Source of the DNA: an uncultured Rubrobacteraceae bacterium
GTDB taxonomy: Bacteria > Actinomycetota > Rubrobacteria > Rubrobacterales > Rubrobacteraceae
NCBI GenBank assembly: GCA_902806105.1
Contig: CADCVI010000243.1
Span: 1-19,791, forward strand
Direction: 5' to 3'
Length of the DNA: 19,791 bases
Shown here: positions 8,135 through 13,996 of the stretch, piece by piece
Numbering within the stretch: position 1 is the first letter of the stretch
How the letters are laid out: every line of letters begins with the position of its first letter
Notes under the pieces: generated by a model
Told to the model about the DNA's origin: nothing
Seen by the model: only the letters and a program-made list of their open reading frames with translations
Databases searched by the model: none
Translations under genes and position numbers: made by a program

Positions 8135-8542
8135 CTACGCGAAGGTCCCCACGAGCACGCAGGGGGTGCCGAGCATGAAAGACAGGGCGAAGGTGATGGC
8201 GAAGAAGACGTTCTCCTCGGAGGTATAGGTGTAGATTCGCCCGTAGTGGCGCATCAGCAGGGCCGAGGGTATCGCGATACCGCTCATGAGGACCGCGGTG
8301 ACCCTCAGAGCGTTCAGGGCGCCCATCTGCTCGAAGACGCCCCGCGAGTTGAGGAGCAGGAGCCCGAACCAGTCCATCGAGAGCATCAGGGAGACGCCGA
8401 AGACGAGCACCAGCGCCCGGAAGGTCCGCCGGGAGAAGAGCGGACCCTTGGGCCGTGCGTGCATATCGTCATCCTTGCCGTCCTCAAAGAGCGTCCGGGG
8501 CGGGCGTTCGAGGAACCTGCGAAAGCTTTCGGGCGGCTTCAT
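8135..8542 (-). CDS. Small three-helix membrane protein, unknown function
   Basis: A 135-residue protein with a hydrophilic N-terminal 45 residues (FRRFLERPPRTLFEDGKDDD) and three probable membrane helices: from about ALVLVFGVSLMLS, ALRVTAVLMSGIAIPSALL, and FFAITFALSFMLGTPCVLV. The last helix almost reaches the C-terminus (VGTFA). I do not recognise the family. The frame is open upstream to 8824, but that would cover the intergenic region and the promoter of the divergent gene at 8823. ATG 8542 is chosen because the protein from there (MKPPESFRRF) is compact. No strong ribosome site precedes it. Confidence 0.65.
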   Translation of the reverse strand: MKPPESFRRFLERPPRTLFEDGKDDDMHARPKGPLFSRRTFRALVLVFGVSLMLSMDWFGLLLLNSRGVFEQMGALNALRVTAVLMSGIAIPSALLMRHYGRIYTYTSEENVFFAITFALSFMLGTPCVLVGTFA

Positions 8543-8809
8543 GGTCCGTGTATGGTAACCCAGGCTTCTATTTTGTGACACATCCGCGCCATCAGATGGA
8601 AAAGACCCCGAGCGGGGGGCGTTGCGCGTTTCGGGTCTCCCCGTTATCCCGGAGTAGGCGGCGAGCTCTCTGTCATCCCCGGGTTTTCGCGTTCGGCCAC
8701 CGAAGACCCTTCGGAGATCGTCTGATCCCACCGACTTTGTTCGAAGCTCCTCTCGAATCGGCTCGACTGTTGGTGGAGCTGTCATGTGATCCAGGTCAAA
8801 CGAATGGTG
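8543..8809. other. Intergenic region between divergent small genes
   Basis: About 270 bases with no convincing gene. There is an imperfect dyad around AGACCC and GGGTCT (about 8602-8640). The region presumably holds promoters for the membrane protein on the left and the 84-residue protein on the right. Confidence 0.5.
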
Positions 8810-8822
8810 TAGAATGCCGGCC
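8810..8822 (+). promoter_or_regulatory. Leaderless promoter of the 84-residue protein gene
   Basis: TAGAAT (8810-8815) precedes ATG 8823 by 7 bases. An upstream in-frame ATG at 8814 overlaps this -10 and is therefore unlikely to be the start. No -35 of good quality is visible. Confidence 0.5.
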
Positions 8823-9077
8823 ATGACCGTTTTTCGCTACGGGCGAGAACAGTACGAGAAGGGCGAGTTCGTCCGGCACCGGGACGTTGCCCCCGGCGAC
8901 GGGCTGGACCCGGTGGTGCGGATCGTGGAGGATCTGGGTACGATCGAGGTGCCGTGTGGCAAGGTCGACTGCCGGGCCAACTGCATCGAGTACATGGTTC
9001 AGGGCGCGCGGCGCCACTCCCGCGAGAGCTACGCGCTGGCGGAGTGCAAGATCTCCCCTCTGGTCAGCATCATCTAG
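8823..9077 (+). CDS. Small cysteine-containing protein, unknown function
   Basis: An 84-residue protein I do not recognise. It has four Cys, three of them clustered in PCGKVDCRANC and a fourth in AECK, which could bind a metal ion or a cluster. It has no signal peptide or membrane segment. Basic stretches (RHRD, ARRHSRESY) flank the Cys region. The start at 8823 is chosen from the spacing to the -10 box TAGAAT. No gene follows on this strand for several kilobases, so it is probably transcribed alone. Confidence 0.6.
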   Translation: MTVFRYGREQYEKGEFVRHRDVAPGDGLDPVVRIVEDLGTIEVPCGKVDCRANCIEYMVQGARRHSRESYALAECKISPLVSII

Positions 9078-9336
9078 CGTAATAACCCTACTGGAAGAGA
9101 CCGGTCTACCCGGAGATCACGCCCCCTCCCCGGAGCGGGAACGAGTAGTCTGCGGAGAACCGGCTGAGGATGCGTAGACACGAACCCCGCGCACCCTCGG
9201 GTTCGCCCGAAGTACCGGCTTTACAGGAACACGAAGTCGTTTCGTCGTGTGGCTACACGCCTCACGGACGTCACACGTGTCTTCGGATGCCTGTGCTTTC
9301 CGGCTCCGCCACCCGGGCGCGTTTGAAACTACCGGC
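9078..9336. other. Intergenic region with several short dyads, no gene seen
   Basis: About 260 bases between convergent genes without a credible frame. It holds CGAACCC / GGGTTCG (9181-9187 with 9199-9205), CGTGT-GGCT-ACACG (9246-9259) and the palindrome ACACGTGT a little further on. None has a T-run. They may act in ending transcription of the convergent genes. Confidence 0.45.
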
Positions 9337-9924
9337 CTAGAAGTCGTCCTCTATGACCCTCGCGCGACCGTGCCTGGCGCTCTCGGGGCGGCCGGCGTCG
9401 TAGACGCGGTAGAGGAAGCTGCCGCCCAGCGGCGAGAGGAAGAGGCCGGCGAGCATGGCCGGGAGCAGGTCCCGGGCGAAGGTCCAGGCGACGAGGAGCG
9501 GGGTCCCGGGGGAGAACTGCGAGCTCCTTATAAGGGTGAGGGGATCGAGGACGCCGCCGGACGGCAGGAGTCCGAACCCGTAGGCGCCTATCGTGAGCAG
9601 GGTCGAGATGAAGCCTATGAGGATGGCGAACCCGAAGCTCAGGGCAAGCGACTTGCCGAGGTCGGCGCCGCTACCGGGGATCTGAGTCTCGCTCGCGCGC
9701 GCCAGCGAGCCCCTGCGACGGAGCAGGAAGGCACCGAAGATAGGGCCGCCGATGATGCCCGCGAGCAGGCCCGAGAGCATGTAGACGGTTGCGAGGGTCG
9801 TGAGGTTTCCTTCCGTACTATCCCCGCCCGCGAAGAGCAGGATCACGGGCGTCGGGAACAACGACTTTATGAGGGTGAACCCGAAGCCGTAGACGGCCCC
9901 GAACCCCAGAAGCTTAGCGTACAA
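9337..9924 (-). CDS. Multi-helix membrane protein, third gene of a repeat-related trio
   Basis: A 195-residue integral membrane protein with about five hydrophobic segments. Two similar halves are separated by a basic/polar loop (LLRRRGSLARAS, then the helix LALSFGFAILIGFISTLL). Each half ends in a Gly-rich helix: MLSGLLAGIIGGPIFGAFLL and LLPAMLAGLFLSPLGGSFLY. The second resembles the C-terminal helices of the two upstream genes. The start is a TTG (9924-9922) with AAGGAG 7 bases upstream; it overlaps the end of the preceding gene by 11 bases, so the two are coupled. The family and function are unknown. The charged C-terminal tail (RHGRARVIEDDF) is probably cytoplasmic. Confidence 0.72.
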   Translation of the reverse strand: MYAKLLGFGAVYGFGFTLIKSLFPTPVILLFAGGDSTEGNLTTLATVYMLSGLLAGIIGGPIFGAFLLRRRGSLARASETQIPGSGADLGKSLALSFGFAILIGFISTLLTIGAYGFGLLPSGGVLDPLTLIRSSQFSPGTPLLVAWTFARDLLPAMLAGLFLSPLGGSFLYRVYDAGRPESARHGRARVIEDDF

Positions 9925-10159
9925 GTTCTTTCTCCTTACTGACGGCGCGCTCCACGAGCGGCCCGAAGAGGGGACTGAGCGAGGGCCCGCCGACGAGGGT
10001 GTAGGCGACGAGGGCCGAGAGGGCGGCGAAAAAGCTGCCCAGGAAGATCCCCGGGCTCATCAGGACCGGGAGCTCGACGGGGTCTTGAAGGATTAAGCTG
10101 GGGATGGTCCCCGCCATCACGGGCCAGAACAGCATTGCTGCAGGGGCACCGGCAATCAT
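9914..10159 (-). CDS. Small membrane protein, second gene of the trio
   Basis: An 81-residue membrane protein with two hydrophobic segments. It aligns by eye with the C-terminal half of the 169-residue protein encoded just upstream: SPGIFLGSFFAAL with EPGIFLQSALAAL, then AYTLVGGPSLSPLFGPLV with AYATLVGLLLSPLVGAAV. It therefore looks like a half-length paralogue. Its ATG overlaps the upstream stop in ATGA (10159-10156), with GGGGAGG 4 bases ahead. It may be a real subunit of a hetero-oligomeric membrane complex, or a shortened duplicate; the overlapping start and stop signals on both sides favour a working gene. Confidence 0.68.
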   Translation of the reverse strand: MIAGAPAAMLFWPVMAGTIPSLILQDPVELPVLMSPGIFLGSFFAALSALVAYTLVGGPSLSPLFGPLVERAVSKEKELVR

Positions 10160-10665
10160 CCGGCCTCCCCTATGGTCCGGCCAGAAGGGCCTCCGCGGGT
10201 GCCGCGCGCCAGAAACATTACCGCCGCGCCCACGAGGGGCGAGAGCAAGAGGCCGACGAGGGTTGCGTAGGCGAAGATCACCAACGCGGCGAGGGCGCTC
10301 TGCAAGAAGATGCCCGGCTCCCCGAACAGGACCAGGATCCTACCAGGCGCGTCCGGCGAGAAGCCGGTCATCGTCACCGTCAGGGCGAGCCATATGCAGA
10401 GCGAGGCAATAGCGGCGCCAACGATCCCCTGCAAGGCTCCTATACCGGAAGCGGCGGCCCAGCCTCGCCGCGTGGTACGGCGTGCGGCCCAACGACCCGC
10501 GACCAGGGCGCCGCCCGCTCCACCGAGCGCGGAGAGGAGCAGGGCGGCGACGAGGAAGGGGCTCAGGGAGAAACCATCGAAGGCGAACGCCGCGGGCAGG
10601 AGCGCCAGCGTGAGCCCCCAGAGGGCCCCGGCGAGCGTTAGACGGTTGCGTGAGGTCGTGGACAT
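10156..10665 (-). CDS. Multi-helix membrane protein, first gene of the trio
   Basis: A 169-residue membrane protein with about four to five hydrophobic segments, starting MSTTSRNRLTLAGALWGLTL. The N-terminal half has a Gly/Ala-rich helix pair (FLVAALLLSALGGAGGALVAGRW) followed by a basic loop (AARRTTRRGW). The C-terminal half carries the PGIFLQSALAAL and LLLSPLVGAAV motifs shared with the next two genes. I do not know the family. It is the first gene of a three-gene operon with ATGA coupling. CATTAT (10677-10672) or TACATT (10679-10674) could be a -10 box 6 or 8 bases before the ATG. Confidence 0.72.
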   Translation of the reverse strand: MSTTSRNRLTLAGALWGLTLALLPAAFAFDGFSLSPFLVAALLLSALGGAGGALVAGRWAARRTTRRGWAAASGIGALQGIVGAAIASLCIWLALTVTMTGFSPDAPGRILVLFGEPGIFLQSALAALVIFAYATLVGLLLSPLVGAAVMFLARGTRGGPSGRTIGEAG

Positions 10666-10681
10666 CGCAACATAATGTATC

Positions 10682-10730
10682 CTGCGGGACCGCTCGCGGC
10701 AGCGACGCCTTTCACGGGGCGGTCCCGCAG
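10682..10730 (-). terminator. Perfect 12-bp inverted repeat after the aldehyde dehydrogenase gene
   Basis: CTGCGGGACCGC (10682-10693) is the exact reverse complement of GCGGTCCCGCAG (10719-10730), with a 25-base loop. It lies just 3' of the dehydrogenase stop on the minus strand and just upstream of the start of the membrane protein trio. There is no T-run. It could end dehydrogenase transcription, or be an operator or leader element for the trio. Confidence 0.55.
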
Positions 10731-10743
10731 AGCCTCGCCTTGC

Positions 10744-12135
10744 CTACTCCACGCCCTCGCCGGAGGAGCCCTCGGGTTCGGTCACCCAGACCGTCTTTAT
10801 GTTTACGAACTCCTTGATGCCGAAGTGGGAGAGCTCGCGACCGTAGCCCGAGTTCTTCACGCCGCCGAAGGGGATCTCCGGCGTCGACTCGGTCATGCGG
10901 TTGACGTAGACCATGCCTGCTTCGATCTCGTTTATGAAGCGCTCGCGCTCGGCGGAATCGTTCGACCAGACGGAGGAGCTGAGGCCGAAGGGCGTGTCGT
11001 TTGCGATGCGAAGGGCGTCGTCCACGTCGTGGGCGCGGAAGAGCGCGGCGACGGGCCCGAAGAACTCCTCGGTGCGGGGCGGGGAACCTTCAGGAACGTC
11101 GGTCAGGACGGTCGGCGGGTAGAAGTTGCCGGGACCGTCCTCGGGCTTGCCACCGGTGAGTACGCGGGCGCCCGCCTCGACGCTCCGCTTCACCTGGTCG
11201 TCGAGCTCCTCGACAAGCTGGGGCGTGGCGAGGGGTCCCATATCCGTCCCCTCATCCATCGGGTCTCCGACCTTCAGGGCCTGCATCTCCTCGACGTAGC
11301 GGCGCTCGAACTCGTCGGCTATCCCTTCGTGGACGATGATCCTCTTGGCGTTGATGCACGACTGGCCGTTGTTCAGGGTTCTGGAGGTGACGGCCGTGGA
11401 GATCGCCCGGTCCAGGTCGGCCGAGGGCATCACGATGAACGGGTCGCTCCCGCCGAGCTCCAGGACGGAGGGCTTTATCTGCTCCCCGGCCTCGTGCCCG
11501 ACCTGGCGGCCGGCTCCCTCGCTCCCGGTGAGCGTCGTCGCCCTGACGCGCGGATCGTCGATAATGGCCTGCACCGCGGACGAGCCCACGAGGAGGGTCT
11601 GGAACGCCCCCTCGGGGAAGCCCGCCCGGTGGACGACGTCCTCGATCTTGAGGGCGCACTGGGGGACGTTCGAGGCATGCTTGAGCAGACCGACGTTTCC
11701 GGCCATGAGGGCGGGCGCCAGAAAGCGGAAGGCCTGCCAGTACGGGAAGTTCCAGGGCATGATGGCCAGTACGGGTCCCAGAGGCTGGTAGCGAACGAAC
11801 GCCCCCTCGATCTCCGCGGGCTCGTCGGCGAGGAACTTCTCGGCGTTCTCCGCGTAGTAGCGGCAGCCGCGGGCGCATTTGGTCACCTCGGCCTTGGCCG
11901 AAACGAAGGTCTTGCCCATCTCGAGCGTGGCGATCCGGCCGAGCTCCTCCTGCTCTTCTTCGAGGATCTCAGCCGCCCGCATCAGCCAGCGCGCCCGATC
12001 CGCGTAGCTCGTCTTGCGATACTCGCGGTAGGTGTCGGCGGCGAGCTGGAGCTTCTGCTCCACCTGCTCGTCGGTGAGGGGATCGAAGGTCTGGATCTCT
12101 TCCCCGGTGGCCGGGTTGATGCTGGCAATGGCCAT
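10744..12135 (-). CDS. NAD(P)-dependent aldehyde dehydrogenase, succinate-semialdehyde dehydrogenase type
   Basis: A 463-residue aldehyde dehydrogenase of ordinary length. Active-site and cofactor residues are in place: MPWNFPYW (N129), LLKHAS (K152), the GSEGAG dinucleotide motif (204-209), LELGGSDPF (general base E226) and NNGQSCINAKR (nucleophile C260). The LELGGSDPFIV and NGQSCINAKR versions, with the short N-terminus INPATGE, match the GabD/Sad branch that oxidises succinic semialdehyde to succinate, as in the GABA shunt; other aldehydes are possible. GAGGAG (12144-12149) supports the ATG. No gabT or transporter is adjacent. It is divergent from the diguanylate cyclase gene. Confidence 0.9.
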   Translation of the reverse strand: MAIASINPATGEEIQTFDPLTDEQVEQKLQLAADTYREYRKTSYADRARWLMRAAEILEEEQEELGRIATLEMGKTFVSAKAEVTKCARGCRYYAENAEKFLADEPAEIEGAFVRYQPLGPVLAIMPWNFPYWQAFRFLAPALMAGNVGLLKHASNVPQCALKIEDVVHRAGFPEGAFQTLLVGSSAVQAIIDDPRVRATTLTGSEGAGRQVGHEAGEQIKPSVLELGGSDPFIVMPSADLDRAISTAVTSRTLNNGQSCINAKRIIVHEGIADEFERRYVEEMQALKVGDPMDEGTDMGPLATPQLVEELDDQVKRSVEAGARVLTGGKPEDGPGNFYPPTVLTDVPEGSPPRTEEFFGPVAALFRAHDVDDALRIANDTPFGLSSSVWSNDSAERERFINEIEAGMVYVNRMTESTPEIPFGGVKNSGYGRELSHFGIKEFVNIKTVWVTEPEGSSGEGVE

Positions 12136-12163
12136 GTAACGCTCCTCTTATTAGGGTGACTCT

Positions 12164-12212
12164 GTTCCTGAATATACCCTCGCGTTCCGGAACAATGCCC
12201 CGACGACGTTCC
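12164..12212 (-). promoter_or_regulatory. Candidate dehydrogenase promoter with GTTCC elements
   Basis: On the minus strand TATATT (12176-12171) is a good -10 box with a predicted start near 12164 and a 28-base leader. The perfect palindrome GTTCCGGAAC (12184-12193) lies 7 bases upstream of it, where a -10/-35 spacer would be. Further GTTCC copies occur at 12164-12168 and 12208-12212, starting 20 and 24 bases from the palindrome. The arrangement suggests a repressor-controlled promoter; the regulator is unknown. Confidence 0.42.
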
Positions 12213-12271
12213 GCACTACATATTCGGTGAGGCACCTTCGCTAAAGGCCACCGCGCCCCGTACCGATAACG

Positions 12272-13423
12272 ATGTATCGCAACCTACAGATGTATCGTGG
12301 TGCTCAGATGGTTTCGGAGGACCTGCGGAAGGGGGTAGTGAACGTGGAGGGTCGGCGAGGGGGCGAGGGGCTCGAAGGGAACCTGCGGCTTATCGCCCTC
12401 GTGTTCTACGTCGTCGGCATGTTGGTGGTGCTGATGGTCGCCAACACACCCCTGTCCGAGGATGAGGATTTCAGGGGTACGGATCGGGGAGCGCCGAACG
12501 CGCTCACGGCGGTGGCCGCTATTCTGGCCGTGGTGACGCTCGTCGTCCCCTGGCGGCGCCTGCCGCGCGATGCGTTCTTCGCCGTACCGGCGGCCGGGGC
12601 GGTCTTGATCTCCGTCTGCTCCTATTACGCGGAGGGCTGGGATAGCTTCGCCCATGGCTTGTACGTGCTGCCGGCCTCGTTCTTCGGGCTGTACTTCCCG
12701 CACAGGGTCAAGACAGGGCTGATTTTTCTCACTCTCGCGGGGGCGAGCCCCTTCCTCTACGATCCCAACTTCTCGGAGCTTGCGGAGTACGCAGCGGTCC
12801 AGGTCCCGGTCCTCGCGGCGGTGACCTTCGTCTCGAGCTATGTGGTCCGCGAGGTCGAGCGCAAGGAGGCGGCCCGGCGAACCTCGGAGGAGGAGCTTGT
12901 CGAGGAGAAAGCGCGGGCGATCGAACTGCGGAGAATGGCCGATACGGACGGCCTGACGGGCCTCGCGAACAGGCGCAGCTTCCGGGCCCGGCTCGCCAAG
13001 GAGATGGAGCGTAACCGGCGCTTGGGTGAAGGATTCTCTCTGCTCTTCATGGACCTCGACGACTTCAAGGCCATCAACGACGAGCGCGGGCACCTCGTGG
13101 GCGACGAAGCCCTCCGGCTCGTGGCCCGCGTCCTGGAGGACGAGTCCCGAAGCTTTGACACCGTCGCCCGTTACGGGGGTGAGGAGTTCGTGGCCCTGCC
13201 ACCGGGTACGGGGCCGGAGGAAGCCGTAGCTTCTTACCATCGGATCCGCGAGAAGCTTCTCGCACGCTCCCGGAGAGTGCTGGGTTTCCCGCTACGACTG
13301 AGCGCGGGGACCGTGGGCTCCGGGGCCGCCCGGGACGCCGAAGTGCTCCTGGAGGCCGCGGATCGCGCCATGTACGAGGCAAAGAGGAGCGGCAAGGACC
13401 GCATCTTCGTAGCGCGAGGCTGA
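12272..13423 (+). CDS. Membrane-bound diguanylate cyclase (GGDEF domain)
   Basis: A protein of up to 383 residues. About six hydrophobic segments lie between residues 38 and 192, then a short charged helix (REVERKEAARRTSEEELVEE) leads to a C-terminal GGDEF domain from about 222. The domain has DTDGLTGLANRRSF, FMDLDDFKAIND and the active-site GGEEF (302-306), so it should make cyclic di-GMP from GTP. An RxxD inhibitory site (RSFD, 293-296) lies exactly five residues before GGEEF, implying product inhibition. The membrane part is not a family I recognise. The start is unsure: ATG 12272, ATG 12308 and GTG 12344 (8 bases after GGAAGGGGG) are all possible. The gene converges with marR, with 9 bases between stops. 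Confidence 0.9.
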   Translation: MYRNLQMYRGAQMVSEDLRKGVVNVEGRRGGEGLEGNLRLIALVFYVVGMLVVLMVANTPLSEDEDFRGTDRGAPNALTAVAAILAVVTLVVPWRRLPRDAFFAVPAAGAVLISVCSYYAEGWDSFAHGLYVLPASFFGLYFPHRVKTGLIFLTLAGASPFLYDPNFSELAEYAAVQVPVLAAVTFVSSYVVREVERKEAARRTSEEELVEEKARAIELRRMADTDGLTGLANRRSFRARLAKEMERNRRLGEGFSLLFMDLDDFKAINDERGHLVGDEALRLVARVLEDESRSFDTVARYGGEEFVALPPGTGPEEAVASYHRIREKLLARSRRVLGFPLRLSAGTVGSGAARDAEVLLEAADRAMYEAKRSGKDRIFVARG

Positions 13424-13432
13424 GGGAGCCCG

Positions 13433-13894
13433 TTACCCCTTCTGCGCTGCTGCCTCTTCGTCCCGGTCCTGCGCCGCCCCGATAAGGATGCTGAGGGCCT
13501 TGCGCACAGTCTCCAGGTCCTCGGACGAAAGGCGTTCGAGGAGGGCCTGCGTGAGGGTGCGCCAGGAGGTGACGAGCTGCTCGATCAGGTGCCCCCCCTC
13601 CTCCGTGGCCCGGACGAGGACGACGCGGCGGTCCTGAGGCTCCATCATGCGCTCCACGAGGCCCCGCTCGACGAGGCGGTCGACCAGCACGGTCGCGTTG
13701 GAGAAAGAACCGCCCAGCTTGCGGGCCAACTCACGCATCCGGATCGAGTCCTCCTCCGAGATCAGGAGCAGGGCCTTGAGCTGCGGCGTGGACATGTTCA
13801 GGTCCAGCCACGGGCTCGCGTCCAGCACCGCCCGATGGTGGATGAGCTCGTCCTGCAACCTCAAAACTTGCTTTACAGTATCTTTCGGGTTCAT
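13433..13894 (-). CDS. MarR-family transcriptional regulator
   Basis: A 153-residue winged helix-turn-helix protein of typical MarR length. The DNA-binding core is RMRELARKLGGSFSNATVLV (52-71), with the recognition helix at its end, and the wing contains EPQDRRVVLVRATEEG. N- and C-terminal helices would form the dimer interface. MarR proteins usually repress their own or neighbouring genes and respond to phenolic ligands or oxidation; no ligand can be inferred. There are no Cys residues, so thiol-based sensing is unlikely. An upstream in-frame ATG at 13930 is rejected because it coincides with the -35 box of a good promoter whose -10 leads to ATG 13894. The gene is divergent from queG. Confidence 0.9.
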   Translation of the reverse strand: MNPKDTVKQVLRLQDELIHHRAVLDASPWLDLNMSTPQLKALLLISEEDSIRMRELARKLGGSFSNATVLVDRLVERGLVERMMEPQDRRVVLVRATEEGGHLIEQLVTSWRTLTQALLERLSSEDLETVRKALSILIGAAQDRDEEAAAQKG

Positions 13895-13930
13895 GGCCAC
13901 GATACTACTACTTTCGCTAATTTTTGTCAT
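13895..13930 (-). promoter_or_regulatory. Leaderless sigma-A-type promoter of marR
   Basis: On the minus strand ATGACA (13930-13925), a 17-base spacer, TAGTAT (13907-13902) and a 7-base gap precede ATG 13894. This is the best complete promoter in the window. An imperfect dyad CCAAC-GTATG-GTTAG (13931-13945) lies directly upstream, between the marR and queG promoters, and could be an autoregulatory MarR site. Confidence 0.65.
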
Positions 13931-13984
13931 CCAACGTATGGTTAGAAAAGAGCGTCGTTCGGTCCAATCTTTGCGGCTGAAGGA

Positions 13985-13996
13985 TAGAATCTTTTC
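13985..13996 (+). promoter_or_regulatory. Leaderless promoter of queG
   Basis: TAGAAT (13985-13990) is followed by 6 bases and the GTG start of queG. There is no ribosome-binding site, in keeping with a leaderless mRNA. No convincing -35 is visible. Confidence 0.55.

Noticed and set aside
9181..9205. The CGAACCC / GGGTTCG stem as an intrinsic terminator
   Set aside because: It has only seven pairs, an 11-base loop and no T-run, and is about 100 bases after the nearest stop; it is noted only as a dyad.
9247..9942. A 231-codon plus-strand open frame opposite the 195-residue membrane protein
   Set aside because: Its translation is extremely Glu/Arg/Gly-rich, as expected of the complement of hydrophobic codons, and the minus strand has a good ribosome site and membrane helices.
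10675..12159. A 494-codon plus-strand open frame opposite the aldehyde dehydrogenase
   Set aside because: The minus strand encodes a complete dehydrogenase with all catalytic residues; the plus frame is its shadow.
12284..13240. A 318-codon minus-strand open frame opposite the diguanylate cyclase
   Set aside because: The plus strand shows a full GGDEF domain with active site and I-site; the minus translation has no family features.
13895..13930. A 12-residue N-terminal extension of MarR from ATG 13930
   Set aside because: These bases form the -35, spacer and -10 of a promoter that leads to ATG 13894, and MarR proteins usually lack such an extension.
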